Origin: Campylobacter jejuni
GTDB taxonomy: Bacteria > Campylobacterota > Campylobacteria > Campylobacterales > Campylobacteraceae
Direction of reading: 5' to 3'
Assembly: GCF_001457695.1 (NCBI RefSeq)
Contig: NZ_LN831025.1
Location: forward strand, 1,426,001 to 1,490,000
Length of the DNA: 64,000 bases
Shown: positions 56,806 to 64,000 of the stretch, piece by piece
Layout of the letters: each line of letters opens with the position of its first letter
How positions within the stretch are numbered: the stretch's first letter is position 1
Program-made: the position numbers and the translations under genes
Notes under the pieces: generated by a model
Told to the model about the DNA's origin: nothing
What the model saw: only the letters and a program-made list of their open reading frames with translations
The model's database searches: none

Positions 56806-58617
56806 CTATGTTTTAATTTCTTTATAACTATACCAATTTTTACCTTTATCACTATTTAAGAAATCAAAAAACTCATATTCTATCAATTGTTTAAAAAATC
56901 TAGAAGACTCATAATTTTTAGATAAAATTTCTAAGATATCATTGTCTTTTATAGACTCTTTTTTAAACATATTTATCATGTTATTAATTTTATCTAAAAA
57001 TATATTTATGTTTAATTTAATTTCATATAAAAGATCTCCATTACAAAGAATTTCATATAAATGATTTTTTTTGATTGATATAAAAATATTATTCATATGC
57101 AATTCTTTATTTTTAAAGTTAAACATGTTTGTAATATCATAAAAATTTTTATTAATCATATTATAGCTACCATATAAATAAATTTCTATGAATTTATTAT
57201 TAAAGTAATGTTTGTAAATAATTGGTTTTTTAATATCAAAAATAAATCTTAAATAATGTGTATAACTAAGATTATTAATTAGCTTGTCATCATTAGGCAT
57301 ATTAAATCCGATAATTTTACTTAACCTATATAAAGTTTCATATGCCTTATTGTTGGAAATTTCAGACACATCAATATAATAAACATGAGAAATATTTTTT
57401 AAATTTTTTAAATGGGTTCTGGCTATATATGTAAATCTTATGTGTTTATTAATATTTTTAATATTATTTATTCCATTTTCAATTTCTTTCTTAGAGGCGA
57501 TGGTTTTGTTTTTTGTTACAGCGTAATAATAATTATCAAATAGATGATCAGTGCAATTTAAATTACTAAAAGTTAGATTATCTTTATTTTTTAAGATTTT
57601 ATAATTATAAACACTGGTCATTATTTTAATAGGATCTCTTACTAAACATATTGCTGGAACATGTTTATTTATCATATGCAAGTATTTATCATATTGATAA
57701 AAATTACATTCTAAGATAGGTATGCATGCAATATAATTATTTTTTATCTTTAAGTTACCATAAAAAGCTTTATATCTATCCAGTCCATTATCATACCAAA
57801 TATTTTTTTCTAAAATTTTAACATTACATCTGGAAAGCATTTCTTGAAAAGCTTTCTCTCCTGTTCCATGGCCTCCTATTAAAACAAACTTATACCCATC
57901 AGGTAAAGGTAAATTCATCTCCCATGCAAGTTCAGCTGGTATGTTTTTATAGTTTATTTTTTCTTTTTCATCATTTAGTTTTTTAGGATCAAGTAATGAA
58001 GGATAAGGATGGTTTTCTTTTTTATATTTTTCATTAAAATCATTTGATAATAGCCATTCTTCTATAAGATTAAAATTTTGTATAAAATAATTAAAATTAT
58101 GGAAAATATTATCAAGTATAGGTTGATAATCTTGATGAATTTTTAATATATTTTGTATTCTTGGAAGTTCTTTTAAAAAGGCTTGCTTATTTTTAGAGAT
58201 TATTTTAATGATATTTGGACTTAATTTCGCAAAATTATTAAAAATTTCTTTAAATATTTTAAATTCTTTATTGGCTTTTTTAATATCATTTTTTAGTTTA
58301 AATCCACTTCCTTTATGCCAAGTTTTATCAGCCTTGATTAAAACTTCACCAAGCATATAAGATAAATGAAATTTATATTTTAAAGCCTGCTCATAATCGC
58401 TGCATGTTTCTAAATTTGGATATTTGAGTTGAGGAAAAACTTGTATGGTTTGTTGATAAATTTTTTGTTCTTTTTTGTGTTGTTTTTTGATTTTATAGAG
58501 TTTTTTAAATAATGCTATATACCCCCCCCCATTGTTTGTAAACTCAATCATAGCTTGACCTAGTTTATAAGCAAGATGATTTTTTACTCTTTCTATAGCT
58601 GAGTTTGGGTTATGCAT
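56806..58617 (-). CDS. Phase-variable MeOPN transferase-like protein (Cj1421c/Cj1422c family), copy 2
   Basis: A 603-residue paralogue of the gene at 42007-43785. The first 244 residues are nearly the same, including two KLG modules and Gly30-32 encoded by a G9 tract. The C-terminal 360 residues are different: FVLIGGHGTGEKAFQEML could be a phosphate-binding start and AICLVRDPIKIMTSVYNY the sulfotransferase-like second motif. A different acceptor sugar is therefore expected. Frame is ON. It overlaps the upstream gene by 8 bp and is preceded by AAGGAG. Confidence 0.82.
   Translation of the reverse strand: MHNPNSAIERVKNHLAYKLGQAMIEFTNNGGGYIALFKKLYKIKKQHKKEQKIYQQTIQVFPQLKYPNLETCSDYEQALKYKFHLSYMLGEVLIKADKTWHKGSGFKLKNDIKKANKEFKIFKEIFNNFAKLSPNIIKIISKNKQAFLKELPRIQNILKIHQDYQPILDNIFHNFNYFIQNFNLIEEWLLSNDFNEKYKKENHPYPSLLDPKKLNDEKEKINYKNIPAELAWEMNLPLPDGYKFVLIGGHGTGEKAFQEMLSRCNVKILEKNIWYDNGLDRYKAFYGNLKIKNNYIACIPILECNFYQYDKYLHMINKHVPAICLVRDPIKIMTSVYNYKILKNKDNLTFSNLNCTDHLFDNYYYAVTKNKTIASKKEIENGINNIKNINKHIRFTYIARTHLKNLKNISHVYYIDVSEISNNKAYETLYRLSKIIGFNMPNDDKLINNLSYTHYLRFIFDIKKPIIYKHYFNNKFIEIYLYGSYNMINKNFYDITNMFNFKNKELHMNNIFISIKKNHLYEILCNGDLLYEIKLNINIFLDKINNMINMFKKESIKDNDILEILSKNYESSRFFKQLIEYEFFDFLNSDKGKNWYSYKEIKT
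57886..58617 (-). repeat. Long direct repeat, copy B (5' part of the second MeOPN-transferase-like gene)
   Basis: Partner of 43054-43785; same orientation. Differences are scattered, mostly in codons 117-145 and at synonymous sites. Confidence 0.8.
58522..58530 (-). repeat. G9 tract in MeOPN-transferase-like gene, copy 2
   Basis: Read AAT GGG GGG GGG TAT at codons 30-32, the same position and context as in copy 1. Present length is ON. Confidence 0.93.
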
Positions 58618-60790
58618 AGGGTTTCTCCTTATTTTTATTTTTTCTATCTCTAAAAAATTCTTTTCTATGAAACAAAAATTTTTTCAATATTCTGTAGAAT
58701 TTCATATGCGATATCTTTGTTTTGATAAAATCAGGTATTAAGATATTGAATAATTTTATAAAAATATTTTTGTTATATAATTCAAACTTATAAGGGGTGT
58801 AAATTAAAGATTGAAAATTATATGAAACTTTATCAATATTTTTAACATCTAAAAAACATTGATTTTCTAAAACTATTTTATAAAAATCTATTTTATAAAC
58901 TTTATTATAGAATCTACCATTGTTAAAACTTTTTTTATAATAAGATTTTCCAAAACTATAAAAATTATTTTTTAGATACCATATAAATTTTAAAACTTTA
59001 TTATAATCAATTTTCAAATCTGAAACCAAAAATCTCAAAAGTTCATCGCTGTTATGAGCTTGAAAATTTAAACCTTGAAAGTTATAAAATGCATTAGCAC
59101 AATTTATACAAGGCTTATTCATTATCATAGCATAAAGCCCAACACCCGAATTCAACGTAACCACCACATCACACAAACTAATTGCATCGATAATATTTGT
59201 CTTATTTGAAATAAAATTTAAATTCTTATACTTAGATTTCGCTATTTTTAAGCTAAGAGGATGCTTTTTCACTAAAAAAATATGAGTTTGTCTTAATTTA
59301 AAAGCCGTATCATTTATTATATCTAAAAAACCACTCCAATCAAAAGGTTTATATGTAAAATATTTTATAACAGTATCGCTTTCAACTTGCAACGGAACAA
59401 AAACTATCTTTTTATCGTTAACAAAAAATTTATCTTTCAAATAGTTAAAATTTCTTTTTCCTTGCTTTTCTAAAAAATTATTTCCATCTATAATACTATT
59501 GATATATTCTTTACATTCTAAAATTTGAGATTTACTTAAAACTTTATTCCAATTTTCTTCATTATATAAATTTGAATCATAATTAAAACCATTGGTATCA
59601 AAAAACCAACTATCAGGCAATGCTCCTCTGTCAAAACATACAAAATCAATATTTTCTGATTTTGCAAATTTATATATTTTTAATCTTTTTTCATTTCCAT
59701 AAGGATTTGGAAATAAAATCTTGTTTATGTTATTTTGCTTTAAAAAATCTAACAATTTATCTTGATTAAATTTTTCATCTTCAAAAAAATAGTTTTCATT
59801 TTTACTTATTACATTGCCTATATATACAAGAGCACTATGTAAAGAATTTAATATTAATTTTTCCTTAGAACAAAGCAATAAAATATTATTTTTTAAAGCA
59901 TCTTTATCAAGCAATGGTTTAATTTGATAATTTTTTAAATTGGCCAAATTCTTATAAAATATTTTATGATTTTTATGTCTATAAGACATATAATTATTTT
60001 GATTAGGCTCTTCATGATAAAAATGATACATATAAATTCCATGAAAGCTCATTTCATACCCAAGTAAAGAGAACCAAGCTCTAAAACCTTTAAATTTTCT
60101 TATATTCCAAGTTCCCTCATCATAACACAATGCTTTTGGAGTATTTGAAAAATTTGTTGTATAAAAAAGCAATCTTGCAAAAAAATCATGATCCTCATAA
60201 CTATGACCTATAAAATTATGATTATTACCCCCTAATACTAAGAATTTATATCTATTTACGATAATGGAACTTGAAATAAGAGAAAAATATTTAATCAATT
60301 TTCTTTTTCCGGTGATTAAATCATGTTTGATAATTTCATCCCATAAGTATTTATCCTCTTTATAAATTTTCTCACTACCACTTTGACTTAAATACACTAC
60401 AGGTAAAACCAATAATTCATTGATATTTTGAGCAATATTTTTAACTTTAATAAGATTTAAAATTTTTTCTAAAGATAATAAACTAATATAACAATCAACA
60501 TCTAAAAACATTATAACTTTAGAATTTGCATAAACAGCGCCCAAATTTCTACATTTTCCTTGGGAAAAATAATCTTTTTGGTCGTCATCTTTTAAATAAA
60601 TATGACCACTATTTTCTATGATTTGTTTTAAATTGTTTTTCAAAGATGAATATCCTTCAACGAAAATAAACTCCATATTCTCATCGCTTTGAAAAAATTT
60701 AGCTTTTTGAAGAACCCTTTCTTCTATATAAGAACGTTCCTTGCTTAATCCAAAAGGAATAACAACTGATAACAAAGGTATAACTTTCAC
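58610..60790 (-). CDS. Two-domain capsule glycosyltransferase: GT-A domain plus KpsS/KpsC-like domain
   Basis: A 726-residue protein. Residues 1-270 are a GT2-like GT-A domain (LLSVVIPFGLSKERSYIEER, GKCRNLGAVYANSKVIMFLDVD with the DxD site, GHSYEDHDFFARL). Residues 310-620 resemble the capsule polysaccharide transferase fold of KpsS: VCFDRGALPDSWFFD, FVPLQVESDT, LVKKHPLS, VTLNSGVGLYAMIMNKP and CANAFYNFQGL. The basic C-terminus may touch the membrane. Such fusions often polymerise the chain or start it on the Kdo linker. The start overlaps the kpsF stop by 4 bp. Confidence 0.8.
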   Translation of the reverse strand: MKVIPLLSVVIPFGLSKERSYIEERVLQKAKFFQSDENMEFIFVEGYSSLKNNLKQIIENSGHIYLKDDDQKDYFSQGKCRNLGAVYANSKVIMFLDVDCYISLLSLEKILNLIKVKNIAQNINELLVLPVVYLSQSGSEKIYKEDKYLWDEIIKHDLITGKRKLIKYFSLISSSIIVNRYKFLVLGGNNHNFIGHSYEDHDFFARLLFYTTNFSNTPKALCYDEGTWNIRKFKGFRAWFSLLGYEMSFHGIYMYHFYHEEPNQNNYMSYRHKNHKIFYKNLANLKNYQIKPLLDKDALKNNILLLCSKEKLILNSLHSALVYIGNVISKNENYFFEDEKFNQDKLLDFLKQNNINKILFPNPYGNEKRLKIYKFAKSENIDFVCFDRGALPDSWFFDTNGFNYDSNLYNEENWNKVLSKSQILECKEYINSIIDGNNFLEKQGKRNFNYLKDKFFVNDKKIVFVPLQVESDTVIKYFTYKPFDWSGFLDIINDTAFKLRQTHIFLVKKHPLSLKIAKSKYKNLNFISNKTNIIDAISLCDVVVTLNSGVGLYAMIMNKPCINCANAFYNFQGLNFQAHNSDELLRFLVSDLKIDYNKVLKFIWYLKNNFYSFGKSYYKKSFNNGRFYNKVYKIDFYKIVLENQCFLDVKNIDKVSYNFQSLIYTPYKFELYNKNIFIKLFNILIPDFIKTKISHMKFYRILKKFLFHRKEFFRDRKNKNKEKPYA

Positions 60791-61734
60791 ACATTTCCTA
60801 TTGCATAAAGTTGAATAATGCCTACAACCTTATCTTCTTTAGATACAACAATTTCTTTGATTTTATGTTTTAGCATGATCTCCTCTGCTTCACTTGCCAT
60901 AGCATCAGCATCGACTACTTTAGGATTTGTACTCATGATTTCTTTAGCCTTAAAATCAAATCTTGGCTTATCGCTTGTCTTTAAAGCACGACGCAAATCC
61001 CCATCAGTGATGATACCAATCAATTTTTCATTTTCAAGCACCACACAAAGCCCTAGCTTGCCACTAGTCATCACATCAACAAGATCGTTAAATTCGGTAT
61101 CAGGATGCACTATAGGAAGGTTACTTGAAACCATAAGATCTTTTACCTTGGTTAAAAGCTTACGTCCCAAACTTCCCCCTGGATGAAAAAGAGCAAAATC
61201 ATCAGGCTTGAAATTTCTTACCTTCATCAAAGCAGCCGCTAAAGCATCCCCCATAACCAAAGTTGCCGTTGTCGAAGACATAGGGGCAAGCTGCAAAGGA
61301 CAAGCTTCCTTTTCTACGGATATATTTAAAAATATATCGCCTTGCTTTACAAGGGTGGAATTTTTTTTACCACACATTACTATAAGTGGAATTTTGCGCT
61401 TTTTTATAGCAGGAATGATTTTTAAAATTTCTTCAGTTTCTCCTGAATTTGAAATAGCAATTAAAACATCTTCGGGAGTTAACATTCCAAGATCTCCATG
61501 CAAAGCCTCTCCTGGATGGATGAAAAAGCTTGGCGTTCCTGTACTTGCTAAAGTAGCTGCTATCTTAGCGCCTATATGACCTGATTTACCCATGCCACTA
61601 ACTATACAACGCCCTTTGGTATTTAACATCAAATTCACAGCTTGATTAAAATTTTCATCTAAATTTTTAGCCAAATCCAAAATAGCTTGCGCTTCTTTTT
61701 CAAAAACTTCTTTGGCTATTTCAAGAATATTCAT
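60787..61734 (-). CDS. kpsF: Arabinose-5-phosphate isomerase KpsF
   Basis: Makes arabinose 5-phosphate from ribulose 5-phosphate for Kdo synthesis. It is 315 aa: an SIS domain (GMGKSGHIGAKIAATLASTG at about 48-67, ISNSGETEE) and two CBS domains (VTSGKLGLCVVLENEKLIGIITDGDLRR; EAEEIMLKHKIKEIVV). Serves the capsule linker and possibly the lipooligosaccharide core. Confidence 0.94.
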   Translation of the reverse strand: MNILEIAKEVFEKEAQAILDLAKNLDENFNQAVNLMLNTKGRCIVSGMGKSGHIGAKIAATLASTGTPSFFIHPGEALHGDLGMLTPEDVLIAISNSGETEEILKIIPAIKKRKIPLIVMCGKKNSTLVKQGDIFLNISVEKEACPLQLAPMSSTTATLVMGDALAAALMKVRNFKPDDFALFHPGGSLGRKLLTKVKDLMVSSNLPIVHPDTEFNDLVDVMTSGKLGLCVVLENEKLIGIITDGDLRRALKTSDKPRFDFKAKEIMSTNPKVVDADAMASEAEEIMLKHKIKEIVVSKEDKVVGIIQLYAIGNV

Positions 61735-61743
61735 TTTTAAACC

Positions 61744-63402
61744 TTAAAGATTAAGCACAACATTGGTTGCGATAGCAATCTGATAAAGAATTTGAGTTAA
61801 CATTGAAAAAATTTGCAAATTCTCACTATCCACTTTTGGCAATACCAACACAGAATCGCCTGGTTTCATATCTATACCACTATGATATTTTTCAGCTTTT
61901 CCATTGCTTCGTATCACCAAAACTTTTGAAGTATCCGCTCTTTCTCCATAACCTCCTGCAAGATTGATATAATATCTTAAATCTTTTCCTTTATCATACA
62001 CAAAAGCCCCTGGCAAAGAAACTTCACCTTGAACTATGATGAGATTATTCTTACTTGGTACATTAATAGTATCACCATCTTCTAAAATAACCGAATTATA
62101 AGACTTTGGATTATCGATGACAATTTGACCCTTAGGCTCTACTTGCTTAGCTCTTTGGATAAATTCTAAAATCGTTTTTGCTTGTTGAGCTCTTATAGCT
62201 GCGCCTTGAGCTGTAACAGAACTGCTAGTTAAAGCTAGAGTTTCAAGCTCTTTAAGCTGAGCATTGATAAGTTCTTTTTGAGTTCTAGCTACACTTTTTC
62301 TAAATACTTGCAAAGCTTGCATATTTGATTGCGGATTAGCCTTGATTAGTTTAGAAATATCTTCCAAAGTCGTTCCTTTGCCCACAACTAAAGTTTTTAA
62401 ACCATTATGCTCGCCATTTACACTTATAGTTATATTTTCAGAAACATACTCAGGGTGAAATTCTACCTCATCTCCCGTTCTAAGTAAAACTTTTGAAAAT
62501 TGCATTTTATTATAAGCACTGACATCAAGTTTATGATCTTCACCATAACTTTTTACGATAGCATTAGTCACGATAGGTTTAGCACCTGATACTCTAGCTA
62601 AGTCAGCTAAAGTTTTAATATCATTTGAAAGTTCAAAACGAAAAGGTCTTTGCACATCACCGTTAACAAAAGCGTAATTTTGAACATTTCCTACTAAAAT
62701 AACATCTCCGCTTCTAAAAGGAAAAAGATCCATTTGCCCCTTTAGTAAAAAATCATATAAATCGATATTTTTTATCACACTGTTATTGCGCAAAATTTGA
62801 ATATCTCTAAAACTTCCATATTCTAAATTTATACCCCTTGCTTTATCAAGATACTGTATTACTGAATCCGAACTAAGTCCTTGATAAAGTCCTGGAGCAT
62901 TAACGCTTCCTGTTACAAAAACACTGACATTTTGATAAGCATTCATATCTGCATAAACAAAAACATTGCTTTTATAGATTTTATTAACACGTGCTTTTAT
63001 AACACTTACAAGGGCACTATTTTTCACACCTAGTAAATTTACAGCTCCTACTTTAGGGATAAAAATATTTCCTTGAGAATCCACCACTAAAACTTGCGAA
63101 AACTCAACAGCTCCCCAAATTTTAAGACTGATTTGATCACCGACTGCGATCTTATAATCTGGGTTATAAACTCTTTGATTGTAATTTTTAAAATTTCCAT
63201 TAAAAAGATGAGCACCAAATACTAAAATTTGATGAATTTTTGTAAGATTATTTTCTTTATTTGCTATATCATAATTTGAGCTTAAATTTTGATCTATACT
63301 AGTTGTAGTAGAACCTTGATCTTCCGCTGAAATGATTTGTGAAACATCCACAGCTCCAAAACATAAAATACAACTAAAAAATAAAATTAATATTTTCTTC
63401 AT
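61744..63402 (-). CDS. kpsD: Capsule export outer-membrane/periplasmic protein KpsD
   Basis: A 552-residue polysaccharide export protein. Signal peptide 1-17 (LFFSCILCFGA). The poly-export domain starts at YKIAVGDQISLKIWGAVEFS (about 85), followed by SLBB-type beta-grasp repeats (VFVTGSVNAPGLYQG, AFVNGDVQRPF, IIVQGEVSLPGAFVYDKG). It forms the export channel with KpsE and the KpsMT transporter. It begins 1 base after the kpsE stop. Confidence 0.94.
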   Translation of the reverse strand: MKKILILFFSCILCFGAVDVSQIISAEDQGSTTTSIDQNLSSNYDIANKENNLTKIHQILVFGAHLFNGNFKNYNQRVYNPDYKIAVGDQISLKIWGAVEFSQVLVVDSQGNIFIPKVGAVNLLGVKNSALVSVIKARVNKIYKSNVFVYADMNAYQNVSVFVTGSVNAPGLYQGLSSDSVIQYLDKARGINLEYGSFRDIQILRNNSVIKNIDLYDFLLKGQMDLFPFRSGDVILVGNVQNYAFVNGDVQRPFRFELSNDIKTLADLARVSGAKPIVTNAIVKSYGEDHKLDVSAYNKMQFSKVLLRTGDEVEFHPEYVSENITISVNGEHNGLKTLVVGKGTTLEDISKLIKANPQSNMQALQVFRKSVARTQKELINAQLKELETLALTSSSVTAQGAAIRAQQAKTILEFIQRAKQVEPKGQIVIDNPKSYNSVILEDGDTINVPSKNNLIIVQGEVSLPGAFVYDKGKDLRYYINLAGGYGERADTSKVLVIRSNGKAEKYHSGIDMKPGDSVLVLPKVDSENLQIFSMLTQILYQIAIATNVVLNL

Positions 63403-63403
63403 T

Positions 63404-64000
63404 TTAATACTTATGCTCCTCTATTATCATTTTAATAAATTTAACAATCCCAAAAATCAAAGATAATACAATAAATGCTGTTAAAATATCATAAATTCTT
63501 TCAGGATATTTTGCACTTTCTGGAATATCTGGACTTTGAATGATGACAAGTTGTTTTATTTTTCTTAATGCTTCTATTCTAGCACTTTCATAAGCTTTTA
63601 AAGCTGCTTCATAAGCTTTTTGCGCAAAAGTAGCTTCTATAGTTAAATCCTGAAATTTAGCAGCCAAGTCATTTAATTTTTGAGCAGGATTATTGGCTGA
63701 GATTTTAGATTTTTCCCTTAAAAGTTGTTTTTTGATTGCTTCAATTTCTGCTTTAAGTGCTACTACTTCAGGTGCTGCATCATTCATATAGCTTTGTAAG
63801 GTTAAAAGTTTGGCTTCTTTTTGAGCTAGATTAGCCTCAATTTGTGCAACCAAACTCGCTTTAGTTTCAGCTTGCTTTAAAGGATCGAAAACTCCGTATT
63901 TATTTTGAAAAGCAATCAAATCGTTTTGTGCTTTTTGATATCGTTCTTTGTATTTTTGTACTTCATTTTCAGCAAAAGCCATTTGTTCTCTAGCTGCTTT
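63404..64000 (-). CDS. kpsE: Capsule export inner-membrane protein KpsE, C-terminal part (truncated by window)
   Basis: The last 199 codons of a gene that runs off the window; the internal Met at 63982 is not the start, because the frame continues through KAAREQ to the edge. Most of the visible part is a long coiled coil (QKYKERYQKAQNDL to about ALRKIKQLV), ending with PDIPESAKYPERIY and one membrane helix (LTAFIVLSLIFGIVKFIKM), typical of the Wzz/PCP-3 family. KpsE bridges the ABC transporter and KpsD. Confidence 0.92.
   Translation of the reverse strand, partial: KAAREQMAFAENEVQKYKERYQKAQNDLIAFQNKYGVFDPLKQAETKASLVAQIEANLAQKEAKLLTLQSYMNDAAPEVVALKAEIEAIKKQLLREKSKISANNPAQKLNDLAAKFQDLTIEATFAQKAYEAALKAYESARIEALRKIKQLVIIQSPDIPESAKYPERIYDILTAFIVLSLIFGIVKFIKMIIEEHKY

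Noticed and set aside
60818-61579. Plus-strand open frames of about 120 codons opposite kpsF
   Set aside because: Shadow frames of the conserved KpsF reading frame; no ribosome binding site or recognisable protein features.
63982-63984. Met at 63982 as the start of KpsE
   Set aside because: The frame stays open to the window edge and the visible part is only the C-terminal half of a KpsE-type protein.

Overview
The window is a 64 kb piece of a Campylobacter chromosome, almost certainly Campylobacter jejuni. The DNA is very AT-rich, genes are tightly packed with many 1-10 bp overlaps, and the gene order matches the block I know from C. jejuni NCTC 11168 as Cj1374c to Cj1445c (from memory; no search was run). 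It starts inside rdgB and ends inside kpsE. I see no rRNA or tRNA gene, insertion sequence, prophage or CRISPR array.

Positions 1-32,800 are core genome. They hold the cmeG efflux pump and cee enterobactin esterase, a multi-[4Fe-4S] protein facing selAB, a DsbC-like protein and a lipoprotein, flavodoxin with two small partners, and catalase with its ankyrin helper. A YheO-type regulator diverges from a ridA operon. The rest of that operon (13,447-18,786) is in decay: four consecutive genes each carry frameshifts or a stop codon. Then come feoAB, the convergent gapA-pgk-tpiA-fabI-hydrogenase-like operon, nadD-rsfS, a phosphomannomutase, fliL-acpS, and a small membrane protein / cytochrome P450 / hydrolase-like trio.

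Positions 32,880-64,000, all on the minus strand, are the capsule locus. Conserved kpsS-kpsC at one end and kpsF-kpsD-kpsE at the other flank a variable serotype block. The block contains four genes for the O-methyl phosphoramidate (MeOPN) donor, two methyltransferases, two MeOPN-transferase-like paralogues 14.8 kb apart, the GDP-manno-heptose genes hddC-gmhA2-hddA, and a heptose-modification set (C4 oxidase, 4,6-dehydratase, reductase, C3/C5 epimerase). It also has an FkbM-type methyltransferase and five glycosyltransferase-like genes. The glf and UDP-glucose-dehydrogenase genes of the 11168 capsule are absent, so the sugar composition should differ.

The block is full of variation devices. 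Six genes contain a G9 tract, all in the ON frame, and a seventh tract (G10) lies between kpsC and kpsS. Six transferases share a small module with the core HLSYKLG, in eleven copies, and in three proteins a G tract sits inside that module. A 311-bp direct repeat frames one glycosyltransferase so that recombination would delete it cleanly. A 16-bp-arm palindrome carrying two opposed extended -10 elements precedes hddA. The most interesting hypothesis is that the G tract in the heptose dehydratase, next to an intact C4 oxidase, switches the capsule between deoxy and non-deoxy heptose.
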